A stretch of DNA of 33,891 nucleotides, taken from positions 1 through 33,891 of the forward strand of contig JAFXAZ010000026.1 in NCBI GenBank assembly GCA_017521985.1, read 5' to 3'. The stretch's first letter is position 1. Each line of letters begins with the position of its first letter. Position numbers and translations under genes: made by a program. Positions 16,601 through 24,350 of this stretch are shown one piece after another. The notes beneath the pieces are model-generated. The model was not told the origin of the DNA. It did not search any database and was given only the letters and a program-made list of their open reading frames with translations. The stretch is from Lachnospiraceae bacterium (GTDB taxonomy: Bacteria > Bacillota > Clostridia > Lachnospirales > Lachnospiraceae).

Positions 16601-18259
16601 TATCTGGGCAGATCAGACGGAGTTCCTATGGGCGGAAGCTTTGCTTCTTATGATTCTGGTAAGACATGGGTTCGTACAGAACCGTGGACACAGGTGGAAG
16701 GCTCATATGCACAGATATTGCGATTGCAGAATGGCAACTTCCTGCAAATCAGATCAGAAAAAGATAGCGAAGGTGTCAAGTATAGAGTGGCACAAATTTC
16801 TACCGATGAAGGCCAAACATGGACTACCGTAGGTACTATATGCCCTGCTGTTTACGCCCAAAAAGCAGCTAACGGTAAAGATGTTGGAGCAGGTAACATG
16901 AATGATAAAATAACACAAATGTCAGATGGTCGTATTTTTTATTGTCAGAGCTATGAGACAAGCAGTACAGTTAACGGGTATTTGAAAGTATTTAATGAGT
17001 TTTATTATTCTGACGATAACGGAGTAACCTGGACCAAATCAGAAACAGATAGCTTTGAGATTGAAGGAAATGAAACTCAGTCCAAATTTGGCGAATGTAA
17101 GATTCTGGAGACATCAACACCGGGTGTGCTTAGAATCTATAATTCATGGAACTGGTATGGCTGTATCGTATATAGTGAGTCCACGGATAATGGTGTAACA
17201 TGGGGACCGCTTCAGAAGATGACGGATTTTGTATGTGCTTGTTCTTCCATGCAGTTTGTAAAGGATATCTATGCGGATAACAATAGTACTTACTATATGG
17301 TTTGGGTGAAGGATGATGGAGGAAAAGTCATAGAAGGAAACAGAGGATTGCCTCGTACTCACCTTGCCCTTGCAAAAACTACAGATGGTATAAATTGGGA
17401 GCCTCTGGGAGATGTGTGGCGATATGAGAGCCGTTTTGAAGATATTACGCAAATTGTAGACCCTGTAGTCCAAGTGACAGAGGAGTATGTAATTGTAGGA
17501 AGTGGAATATCAGAAAAAATTCAATCTGGAAAATCCCATAATGCACAGCGTCAGCATATTTATAGTATCCTGAAAAGTACATTAGAAGAAATGCCGGAGC
17601 CGACCGTAACACCAGAACCGACAGCAGAGCCAACGGCGACACCGGAGCCGACAAGTGCACCAACGGAAGCTCCTACAACAGCTCCAACAGAGTCACCAAG
17701 CACGGAGCCTACAGTAACACCTACACCAAGTACGGAGCCGACTGCAGAACCAACTACATCTCCGACACCGGAAGCTGTAGAAATCGTAGCAGACAAATCT
17801 GATGAAAGCTACACGGTTGGTTCTGATGGAACAGTAACTATTTATTGCACAGGTGAGCTGGATGAGTTTGAGAGAGTTGAAGTGGATGGAGTAGAGGTTG
17901 ATAAGTCTAATTACACTTTGGAGGAAGGTTCTACTATTTTGACCTTTAAGGCAAGCTATCTGGATACCCTTGCTCCTGGAGAACATACGGTAAAGATGAT
18001 TTATACCGGAGACCGTAGTGTTGTTACCACATTGTCAGCTACGGAAAGGGTTGCTCCTGATAACAACATACCTTCAGATAATACTGCAGATGACGAAGTG
18101 ACTGATGAAACAGTTGGGAATAGCACAGCAGTACCCGCCGTGAATGCCACCGGCACAGTAACCGGTGACAGCAGTAATTTCGGCTTGTGGATGATGCTTA
18201 TGCTGATTAGTATTATTGGTGTAGCAGCTGTGATTGTTAACAAGTGTAAAAAAAATTAA
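13694..18259 (+). CDS. Giant surface-anchored multidomain protein with sialidase-like propeller
   Basis: 1521 residues. In order: signal peptide 1-36; CBM9/DOMON-like module about 40-245 (VPVLDGVVDEIY, NSWENDCCEFRL); two copies of an unrecognised module, about 260-430 and 436-600, each starting DYQKLSF and sharing YVLYAAQNP-, CELT- and GGCYQV-type blocks; a GH67 N-terminal-like alpha/beta domain about 603-735; a LamG/concanavalin-like domain about 760-935; a BNR/Asp-box propeller about 944-1300 with four S-x-D-x-G-x-T-W boxes (SYDSGKTW, STDEGQTW, SDDNGVTW, STDNGVTW); a Pro/Thr stalk 1300-1361; an Ig-like domain 1362-1446; and a C-terminal helix from about 1495 with KCKKN tail preceded by VTGDSSN, a sortase-like site lacking the usual Pro. 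The RIP motif of true sialidases is not evident (YREGGS instead), so exo-sialidase activity is possible but unproven; glycan binding or another hydrolase activity are alternatives. Confidence 0.82.
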   Translation: MKKAWKKIGIFIMVMLMTVLVICENIGIPNVITAFAGSNDKVMMGIPVLDGVVDEIYKQSLTLSTGVGDNAYTDEWTEDQGNIYFLYSENYLYICADIKDDSVVSAGELYVSGTTNSWENDCCEFRLSLDGGTTTFKVGIDAYGLKVHSTASDMAKTDYSKILYRTTYNDLEENSGYVIEAAIPCTEGILDVDAAGKLGFKLQLNDLDYDGSLRSFATDYAGEGAKGLVYYDLSSEVVSGGTTTGDEDLYSIYGNNTEESDYQKLSFGGDDANYKMKGNGSYKENATEWHGIWTKNTELGTIGVGYSAKAVDGAASGARYVMKGYFDTSKLMYDAEYKYICVLYAAQNPADVSSVQMVLNNNGTGGGTIILDSDIINTNGNFVFTAPCELTDAMKTRLAKPAWCNLNFVTDVEGGCYQVKAYYFFKTEEEANDFIRDYQKLSFAQGGNYTIKTGTGLGVQETDEELGVINVVYDAASSIKNTNYILKGYFNKNVETYKTEYKYIRVLYAAQNPEGVDTVEMRLKNDGSPYTVLTLDSAVENTNGQFVLSDPCELTEDIIARLAQPAWCSLEFMTTEEGGCYQVEAYYFFKTLKEAQMFDQSLDDKTIQVNGNDITNYRIVVPEDGIGNEMEYAKTLKYQIYGLSGAKIPVVYDSEEATQYELLIGKTNRPESQTYYSGGGRFHPSYSRYSVTQYCVDRINDKVVLISAMAPAVEDSVSLLSYKLESGENPVNLTDERIGEGILSYGASTWPEVTNVAEPVQFEDGFDTNEGYWSTDSDKNGWIFAAENDNNVFSTGNHASALSYLHVFEKNVSFETKWKYTSATENGSAGLLLRHTADYGWIKLGYDFELEEWFIDSREGEDFLCYRLASAKADLTDGQWYNLKAVVNGTVAELYIDGVKILSTNALTQLTPGKIGVFAEDVSAMVDDVDIYLLSGQGSIMKNVVHTKLPDDVYREGGSIWEMEDGSLRYLGRSDGVPMGGSFASYDSGKTWVRTEPWTQVEGSYAQILRLQNGNFLQIRSEKDSEGVKYRVAQISTDEGQTWTTVGTICPAVYAQKAANGKDVGAGNMNDKITQMSDGRIFYCQSYETSSTVNGYLKVFNEFYYSDDNGVTWTKSETDSFEIEGNETQSKFGECKILETSTPGVLRIYNSWNWYGCIVYSESTDNGVTWGPLQKMTDFVCACSSMQFVKDIYADNNSTYYMVWVKDDGGKVIEGNRGLPRTHLALAKTTDGINWEPLGDVWRYESRFEDITQIVDPVVQVTEEYVIVGSGISEKIQSGKSHNAQRQHIYSILKSTLEEMPEPTVTPEPTAEPTATPEPTSAPTEAPTTAPTESPSTEPTVTPTPSTEPTAEPTTSPTPEAVEIVADKSDESYTVGSDGTVTIYCTGELDEFERVEVDGVEVDKSNYTLEEGSTILTFKASYLDTLAPGEHTVKMIYTGDRSVVTTLSATERVAPDNNIPSDNTADDEVTDETVGNSTAVPAVNATGTVTGDSSNFGLWMMLMLISIIGVAAVIVNKCKKN
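17593..17775 (+). repeat. Pro/Thr/Glu stalk repeat (PEPT/PTEP units)
   Basis: Imperfect tandem 9-12-bp units encoding PEPT, TPEP, APTE and STEP. Such a linker spaces the propeller from the cell wall. A long open frame on the opposite strand here is a by-product of the repeat. Confidence 0.85.
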
Positions 18260-18270
18260 TTGCCAGGCAG

Positions 18271-18320
18271 AAACAATTGGACTGGGGTGCCAAGTTCGCT
18301 ATGTCCAATTGTTTCTTTTT
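18271..18320 (+). terminator. Rho-independent terminator after the surface protein
   Basis: Perfect 12-bp stem AAACAATTGGAC (18271-18282) / GTCCAATTGTTT (18303-18314), 20-nt loop, then CTTTTT. It lies inside a nominal upstream extension of the permease frame, so that extension cannot be real coding sequence. Confidence 0.88.
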
Positions 18321-18400
18321 ATCCAAAGTGTGCTTCACATTCTTTTTTGCGTACCTTGCTTCGCATTGTCGAATTGATAAGTGAAAAAGCGTGTGATAAG

Positions 18401-19405
18401 ATGAGTCCATCAAATACAGAACAGAAAGCGAGTTTTAACAGGATGATTGGAAAAAGAAATAAAAGAAATCAAATTCAAGATGATATGAAAATCATGCGAA
18501 GAAAAATATTGCGTAAGGAAATATGGCGTCATAGAGAACTGTACATATTTTTGTTACCGGCTCTGGTAGCTTTAATTATATTTTCTTACATCCCAATGTA
18601 TGGTATTGTGATTGCTTTTCAGGATGTAAAGTTTGGCAGTCCTTACGGACAGAATGAGTTTATAGGTTTATACCATTTTAAACGATTTTTTGAAAGTGCG
18701 TGGATTGGAAGAATACTTAAGAATACAGCTACTGTCAGTATAGCACATTCTATTTTTACGTGGCCGCTTCCAATTGTATTGGCATTATTGCTCCATAATT
18801 CCAATAGCAAGGTTATCAAGAAGCTTACGCAGACTTTTAGTTATCTACCGCATCTTTTATCAACAGTAATTGTAGTTAGCATTATAAATGTATTCTGTGC
18901 GGGTGATTACGGACTGATCAATATTTTCTTGCGAAATGCCGGCATGGATAGGATTAGTTTTTTTGGACAGCCTGCCTGGGTAGTTCCACTGTATGTCATA
19001 TCTGCTGTGTGGCAGCATATGGGGTATGAGGCAATTGTATATTTAGGAGCGTTGTCTGCTGTGGATGAAGAATTAATGGAAGCGGCCAGAATTGACGGCG
19101 CCGGAAAGTTAAAATGTATTTGGTATATTCAGCTTCCGTTAATTATGTCTACCGTTACTACTATGTTAATTCTTAATATTGGTGGTATGTTCTCTGTGGG
19201 CGCAGATAAGATGATTTTGCTTCAAACAGATTTAAACCTTGCAGCCTCAGAAATTATATCTACATATGTTTATAAAACGGGTGTTGTGGGTATGCAATAT
19301 GGCTTTTCAGCAGCAGTAGGTTTGTTCCAGAATGTTATCAATTTAATTATGCTGATTTCGGTAAATAAGCTTTCTAAGAAGTTATCCGGATCATCTATAA
19401 TATAG
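18401..19405 (+). CDS. ABC sugar transporter permease, LplB-like
   Basis: 334 residues from the ATG at 18401, the first ATG after the terminator. An in-frame TTG at 18260 would start inside the terminator and is rejected. Internal ATGs at 18443 and 18485 are also possible; none has a strong ribosome binding site. Six membrane helices begin at ELYIFLLPALVALIIFSYIP. The permease EAA loop is clear: EAARIDGAGKLKCIWYIQLP, where the ATPase docks. The family is the LplB/YtcP-partner group of binding-protein-dependent permeases importing oligosaccharides. It is followed after 18 bp by the second permease and then the binding protein. No ATPase is encoded here, so a shared MsmK-type ATPase encoded elsewhere is likely. 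Confidence 0.9.
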   Translation: MSPSNTEQKASFNRMIGKRNKRNQIQDDMKIMRRKILRKEIWRHRELYIFLLPALVALIIFSYIPMYGIVIAFQDVKFGSPYGQNEFIGLYHFKRFFESAWIGRILKNTATVSIAHSIFTWPLPIVLALLLHNSNSKVIKKLTQTFSYLPHLLSTVIVVSIINVFCAGDYGLINIFLRNAGMDRISFFGQPAWVVPLYVISAVWQHMGYEAIVYLGALSAVDEELMEAARIDGAGKLKCIWYIQLPLIMSTVTTMLILNIGGMFSVGADKMILLQTDLNLAASEIISTYVYKTGVVGMQYGFSAAVGLFQNVINLIMLISVNKLSKKLSGSSII

Positions 19406-19423
19406 GGAGAAAGGTGTTGGGTA

Positions 19424-20329
19424 ATGAAAAACATACATAAAAAAAATGTTCGACGTAAAAAAGGAGAACGTGTCGTTGATGGCACAATAAACTTGTTATT
19501 ATTGTTGGTTGGAATAGTGAGTATCTATCCTATATGGTACGTTTTGATTGCTTCTGTCAGTTCTCCGGTTGCAATCAGTACAGGAAAAGTTTTGTTTTGG
19601 CCTGTAGGATTTAATTTGGATGGTTACACTAATTTGATAAAAAATAAGGATATTTGGATAGGATATCGCAATACCATTTTGTATACTGCAGCAGGTACAG
19701 CGTTTGATATGTTTGTTCAAATTCCGGCGGCCTATGCATTGTCACGGGATCGTTTGCCGGGCCGTAAGTGGATTACCACGTTATTCATTATTACGATGTA
19801 TGTGAGCGGTGGTGTAATTCCGAAATATTTATTAGTAAGCTCCTTGGGATTGATTAACTCACCTCTCTCTCTGATATTGCCTTCCTGTATCAGTGTGTTC
19901 AATATTATCGTGGCAAGAAGTTTCTTTCAGGGCAGTATTCCGGAATCTTTGTTTGATGCGGCAAGGATTGATGGATGTGGGTATACACGTTTCTTCTTGC
20001 AGGTAGTGTTAAAATTATCCCCTGCATTGTTGGCAATTATTGCATTGTATTGTATTCAGGGGCATTGGAATACATATCTGGTTGCAGAAATGTATTTGTA
20101 CGATAAAGAATACTTTACATTACAGCAGATTATCAAACAAATTACAGCTAATTTAGATACATCCCTGACGGAATTTATGGATGCAGATGAGATGTTGCAA
20201 ATCATGCAGGAGAAACAGCTGTTAAAGTATTCTGTAATTGTAGTGTCCGTTATCCCGATGGTTATCCTTTATCCTTTTATTCAAAAGTTCTTTGTGCGTG
20301 GAGTAATGATTGGAGCTGTCAAGGGGTAA
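19424..20329 (+). CDS. ABC sugar transporter permease, LplC/YtcP-like
   Basis: 301 residues with about six membrane helices, the first at INLLLLLVGIVSIYPIWYVL. The EAA-type loop is DAARIDGCGYTRFFLQVVLK, and the opening 'SSPVAISTGKVLFWPVGFNL' and C-terminal 'RGVMIGAVKG' blocks are standard for the CarbABC LplC/YtcP subgroup (BPD_transp_1). It forms a heterodimeric channel with the preceding permease. The ribosome binding site GGGAGAAAGG lies in the 18-bp gap. A 219-bp gap with two small hairpins separates it from the binding-protein gene, so the latter may be set at a different expression level. Confidence 0.92.
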   Translation: MKNIHKKNVRRKKGERVVDGTINLLLLLVGIVSIYPIWYVLIASVSSPVAISTGKVLFWPVGFNLDGYTNLIKNKDIWIGYRNTILYTAAGTAFDMFVQIPAAYALSRDRLPGRKWITTLFIITMYVSGGVIPKYLLVSSLGLINSPLSLILPSCISVFNIIVARSFFQGSIPESLFDAARIDGCGYTRFFLQVVLKLSPALLAIIALYCIQGHWNTYLVAEMYLYDKEYFTLQQIIKQITANLDTSLTEFMDADEMLQIMQEKQLLKYSVIVVSVIPMVILYPFIQKFFVRGVMIGAVKG

Positions 20330-20445
20330 AGCATAATAATATTCATTAGATCATAAAGTTATGCTTATATTTACAGTATCATATCATATTTTCAATGAGA
20401 TTATGTTTCTGAGGCATCACCGCAAGCTTCAGGAATAAAGCGGTG
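20329..20445 (+). other. Two weak stem-loops between permease and binding-protein genes
   Basis: AAGCATAA (20329-20336) pairs with TTATGCTT (20359-20366), and CACCGC (20418-20423) with GCGGTG (20440-20445). Neither is followed by a T-tract. They may act in processing so that the binding protein is made in excess. Nothing coding is seen in 20330-20548. Confidence 0.35.
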
Positions 20446-20548
20446 TTCGTTGATAAGGTGTAGGCGGTAATATATGGGCAATTAACATATTATGAAAAAT
20501 TGTATGTGGTAAAGCCATATACCTATTAAAATTCAAGGAGGATTTTTT

Positions 20549-22234
20549 ATGAAGAAATCATTCAAACGTATCGTATGCTGCTGTTTGGCTGGCTGCATGT
20601 TACTTAGTGGATGTGGAAACCAGAGTGTATCAACCACCACTGAGAGCTCAAAGGAGTCAGAAAAAGCAAGTACAACTACTACAACAATTTCTACAGAGGT
20701 AGAAGAAACCGGTATTACATTCCCTTTGAAAGAGGAAGTTACCTTTACTATTGGTTACAAAAATGAGTATGATGAAGACATACTTGATGAAAAGTGTGCA
20801 TTCTGGCAGGAATTGTATGAAAAGACCAACGTAAAGATTGAGTTGGTTCAGCTTCCTATGCAGGAAACTATGACAAGAGTCAATACCATGTTTATGACAA
20901 AAGAGGAGCCTGATGCTTTCTTTAGCTCCTTTATGAAAGATGCAGAGGTGGATGAGTTGGCGGGCAATGGTTTGCTTTTACCTATCACGGAGTATGTTAA
21001 GGATGCAGAAATCATGCCTAATTTCCATGAGCGTGTTCTTTCAGAATCACCTGGAACGCTAGGCGTTATTACATCTGCAGATGGAGAAATTTATGCATTG
21101 CCTAAATATTTGGGTAATAGAGGAAATTATCTGGAGCAGGTAATTTATATTAATAAAACATGGCTTGATAAGTTAGGAAAACCGGTTCCGACTACACTCG
21201 AAGAATTAGAAGAGATTCTGATTGCTTTTAGTGAGAACGATATGAACGGCAATGGCAAGGATGATGAAATTCCTTGGTTGGTAAGAAATGGAGATTCTGC
21301 AACTCATTTTGAAGCATTCTTAAGTATGTATGGTATGCCTACCAAGGATGGTACATATGAAAATTATACTTATGTGGAAGATGGTGTAGTTAAATTTGCA
21401 CCTATAGCGGATGCTTACAAAGAAGCAATTAACAAATTAAATGAATGGTACGAAAAAGGAATTATCTGGCAGGAAGCATTTACAGGTACTTCTGAAACCT
21501 TTAATGCACAGTTATCATCAACAGAAAATATAATTGGTATGGTATTCCGTAGTGCACCACCATCCAAATGCACGGATGAGTATGTAGTAATTGAACCGGT
21601 AAAGGTAGAGGGTTATGAAACAAGATGGTACCTGCATCCGGGTGCTATGGGTGTTAAAGGTCAGGTTGTATTGACCAGATCTTGTGAAAATGCCGATATT
21701 TTAGTAGCGTGGCTTGACCAGTTCTATGCTTTGGAAAACGCGTGGAGATTTGTTTATGGTGAAGAAGCTGATGGCAGATACACAATAGAGAATGGCGTGT
21801 ATGTTTCAAACGATAAACTGTTAGGTGACAAGGAAGCTCTTCAGGTAGTAAAGGATAATACTCCTACTATGGCAAATGTGCTTAACAATATTTCTTATGC
21901 TTACACTAAGGAAGATTATGATTCCGGCAAAATTCAGTTGTCTGATGCGAATATAAGAAAAGAAGAAAACTATGCAATGTATGAGGCAGCAGGTGTGCTG
22001 AATGATGAGCTGTGGCCACGTCCGTACATGGCTGGTGCAACAACTACCCGTTTGGGAGAACTTCGTACAGATATTTTCAATACTGTAAAAGAAAAGAAAG
22101 CTGCATGGATTACCGGTACAGCAGATATTAATGCTGAGTGGGATGCATATGTTGCTTCCTTAGAAAAGATGCATCTGGATGAATTCTTAAAATTAATGCA
22201 GACTGCATATGATAACTTTGTTGCAGGTCAATAA
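20549..22234 (+). CDS. Extracellular solute-binding lipoprotein of the ABC sugar importer
   Basis: 561 residues. Lipoprotein signal MKKSFKRIVCCCLAGCMLLS with lipobox LLSGC, so Cys22 is the lipidated residue after cleavage; a Ser/Thr-rich spacer follows (about 26-50). The rest is a cluster-B family-1 solute-binding protein of the long LplA/YtcQ type, with typical blocks LPKYLGNRGNYLEQVIYINK and FSENDMNGNGKDDEIPW (an EF-hand-like D-x-N-x-N-x-K-D loop). This type goes with oligosaccharide importers that use LplB/LplC permeases. Ribosome binding site AAGGAGG is ideal. It fixes the specificity of import, but the ligand cannot be predicted from sequence alone. Confidence 0.92.
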   Translation: MKKSFKRIVCCCLAGCMLLSGCGNQSVSTTTESSKESEKASTTTTTISTEVEETGITFPLKEEVTFTIGYKNEYDEDILDEKCAFWQELYEKTNVKIELVQLPMQETMTRVNTMFMTKEEPDAFFSSFMKDAEVDELAGNGLLLPITEYVKDAEIMPNFHERVLSESPGTLGVITSADGEIYALPKYLGNRGNYLEQVIYINKTWLDKLGKPVPTTLEELEEILIAFSENDMNGNGKDDEIPWLVRNGDSATHFEAFLSMYGMPTKDGTYENYTYVEDGVVKFAPIADAYKEAINKLNEWYEKGIIWQEAFTGTSETFNAQLSSTENIIGMVFRSAPPSKCTDEYVVIEPVKVEGYETRWYLHPGAMGVKGQVVLTRSCENADILVAWLDQFYALENAWRFVYGEEADGRYTIENGVYVSNDKLLGDKEALQVVKDNTPTMANVLNNISYAYTKEDYDSGKIQLSDANIRKEENYAMYEAAGVLNDELWPRPYMAGATTTRLGELRTDIFNTVKEKKAAWITGTADINAEWDAYVASLEKMHLDEFLKLMQTAYDNFVAGQ

Positions 22235-22270
22235 ATATTTTTGACAGAATAAAATAATTTTTTAACTAAT

Positions 22271-22314
22271 AAATCTATGGTAACTATGGATATTAGCATA
22301 GTTACCGTAGATTT
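22271..22314 (+). terminator. Strong hairpin after the binding-protein gene, attenuating or stabilising
   Basis: 18-bp stem (22271-22288 with 22297-22314, one G-U pair) and 8-nt loop. What follows is ATCTGAATGTTT rather than a T-run, so termination is probably partial; such hairpins often protect the abundant binding-protein mRNA while letting some polymerase into the enzyme genes. Confidence 0.6.
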
Positions 22315-22376
22315 ATCTGAATGTTTGAAAATAAAACGTAAAAAAGCCGCTTGAAGGATGACAGGAGGAATGAAAA

Positions 22377-24338
22377 ATGTTTATTTATTACCCGAGAGGT
22401 AGAGAGGTAATAGAGTATGCTGCCTCTGAACTTACAAAATATTTACGAAAAATAACACCGACACTGGATGTAGTGCCGATTCCATTAGGCATTGTAAGGG
22501 CGGAAAATGCCATTACACTGGGAAGTCTTACAGAGTTGGGTTTGTCAGATGAAGGTGTGCAGGATGAGTTAATTGATGATTTAATAGATATTAATGTAGT
22601 GAATTTGTCAGGCTATATCGCGGGCAGCAATGACAGAAGTGTGTTGCTTGGTGTTTATCGATACCTGACAGAAGCCGGTTGTTTTTGGGCAAATGCAACT
22701 CCGGAGGGAGAATATATACCTCAGCGTAATATGAAGGAATTTTCCTGTACATATCGCAAATTGGCGGATCATCCTTTCCGAGGACAGGCTATTGAAGGGG
22801 CTGTCAGCTTCACGAATATGGTAGATACTTTGCGATGGCTGCCAAAGGTAGGCATGAATATGTTTATGCTGGAGCAGGTAGTACCTTACAATTATATTAG
22901 TCGTTGGTATGATCACACCCACAATACAAGAGCAGAAAAAGAGTCCTTGTCTTTTGAAGAAATTTCGAAAATGATTCCGGTGCTTGAGGCAGAAACAAAG
23001 CGATGTGGTCTGCAGCTGCATTCTTTAGGACATGGTTATTTATTAGAGCCTTATGGTATACGGTATAAGACTCGTGCGTTTCAATATGAGCTTTCTGATT
23101 TGGCAAGAAGTCATTGTGCTATGGTAAACGGAGAGCGAAAGCTGGAAAAGGGATCTCCGAATTTTACGCAGCTTTGCTACTCTAATCTGGAGGCAAGGAA
23201 GATGGTAGTAGATTTCTGCGTAAAATATGCACAGGAAAAGCCTTATATCGATTTTCTACATCTTTGGCTGGCGGATTCCACAAATAATCAGTGCGAGTGT
23301 CCTGAGTGTGTAAAAATGACACCTTCTGACTTCTATGTAATTTTACTGAATGAAGTGGAAGAAGCCTTTAGAAAAAATAATATTGATATGAGGATTGTGT
23401 TTATCCTGTATACAGATACCCTTTGGGCACCTGAGACAGAGCAATTGGCGCGTCCGGAACAATTTACCTTGCTTTCTACACTGTCCCGAAATATATATTT
23501 GGGAGAAATCGGAATGGAAAGAACCCCAAAGGAGGAAATGCCTGTTTTTGTACGAAATAGTTTTAAAGGAAAGTTTTCACTTCCAAATATGCTGACAGCC
23601 TTGGATATTTGGCGAGAACAGTTTCATGGACCTAATTTCTTGTATGAGTATTATTTATATACTGCACAATATAATGACCCGGGAAGCATTATGTTTTCCA
23701 AGGCTATTTACAGAGATGTACAGCGCAATAATGCATTAGGCTTTAATGGTATTGTTTGTGATCAGACGCAGCGTGCTTTCTTCCCTACAGGCTTCCCGGC
23801 ATATTTGATGTCCAGGGCACTTTTTGATAAGAGCCTTTCTTATGAGGACATCGTAAAAGAATATTTTCCGGCAGCTTTCGGTAGGGATGGGCTGGAAGTA
23901 TACGCTTATCTGGAAAAGATTACAGAAGCTTTTCATCCGGAGTTGTTAAGCAGAAGCGATGCAAGTGTAGTAGAACAGGATACCGGCATGGCAAAAGGAA
24001 CAGCACCAAAAGAAAGATTTGTTTGGCAGTTTAATGATGAGTATGCAGCTTCCTTGGCAGAGATTCCTAGGATTATTAAGGATTTCGCACCGGTTATAGA
24101 AAGAAATCTTGCGGTTCGGGAACCGGCTCGTGCGGCTTCTTGGCGGTATTTAACATGGCATGCAGCTTTAACAGAAAAGCTGGCTCATGTAATTGGGCTT
24201 GGGGCTCAGGGACGATGTGAGGAAATGAGATTAGAGGCGCAGAACTTGATGGATTATGTATCTGAAATAGAACCAAATGTGCAGCCGGTATTTGATTTAT
24301 GCCTGTTTGTACAGTGGTTGAAACAAAAAGTGAAGTAG
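22377..24338 (+). CDS. DUF4838 glycosidase-like protein (GH67/GH20-type fold)
   Basis: 653 residues of the DUF4838 type (PF16126). The N-terminal part, about 1-115, resembles the alpha-glucuronidase N-terminal domain: EYAASELTKYLRKIT, then DRSVLLGVYRYLTEAGCFW. A TIM-barrel region follows from about 130, with PFRGQAIEGA, and the block LHLWLADSTNNQCECPECVK whose Asp and clustered cysteines (C-x-C-x-x-C) are characteristic of the family. No signal peptide, so it works on imported saccharides. Catalysis in this family is poorly known; position and fold suggest an exo-acting glycosidase. Start chosen at 22377 with AGGAGG (22363-22368); an ATG at 22370 leads to an early stop. It is the first enzyme gene after the transporter. 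Confidence 0.8.
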   Translation: MFIYYPRGREVIEYAASELTKYLRKITPTLDVVPIPLGIVRAENAITLGSLTELGLSDEGVQDELIDDLIDINVVNLSGYIAGSNDRSVLLGVYRYLTEAGCFWANATPEGEYIPQRNMKEFSCTYRKLADHPFRGQAIEGAVSFTNMVDTLRWLPKVGMNMFMLEQVVPYNYISRWYDHTHNTRAEKESLSFEEISKMIPVLEAETKRCGLQLHSLGHGYLLEPYGIRYKTRAFQYELSDLARSHCAMVNGERKLEKGSPNFTQLCYSNLEARKMVVDFCVKYAQEKPYIDFLHLWLADSTNNQCECPECVKMTPSDFYVILLNEVEEAFRKNNIDMRIVFILYTDTLWAPETEQLARPEQFTLLSTLSRNIYLGEIGMERTPKEEMPVFVRNSFKGKFSLPNMLTALDIWREQFHGPNFLYEYYLYTAQYNDPGSIMFSKAIYRDVQRNNALGFNGIVCDQTQRAFFPTGFPAYLMSRALFDKSLSYEDIVKEYFPAAFGRDGLEVYAYLEKITEAFHPELLSRSDASVVEQDTGMAKGTAPKERFVWQFNDEYAASLAEIPRIIKDFAPVIERNLAVREPARAASWRYLTWHAALTEKLAHVIGLGAQGRCEEMRLEAQNLMDYVSEIEPNVQPVFDLCLFVQWLKQKVK

Positions 24339-24350
24339 GAGGATGCGTTT

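Noticed and set aside
16525-17592. Calling the propeller a sialidase outright
   Set aside because: Asp boxes occur in many propellers and the arginine motif expected in GH33 is not evident.
17560-17796. Minus-strand open frame rich in Val, Gly and Ser
   Set aside because: It is the antisense of the Pro/Thr stalk repeat; repetitive codons leave the opposite strand open. No ribosome binding site.
18260-18400. In-frame TTG extension of the first ABC permease
   Set aside because: It contains a perfect terminator hairpin with T-tract, has no ribosome binding site and does not resemble permease N-termini.
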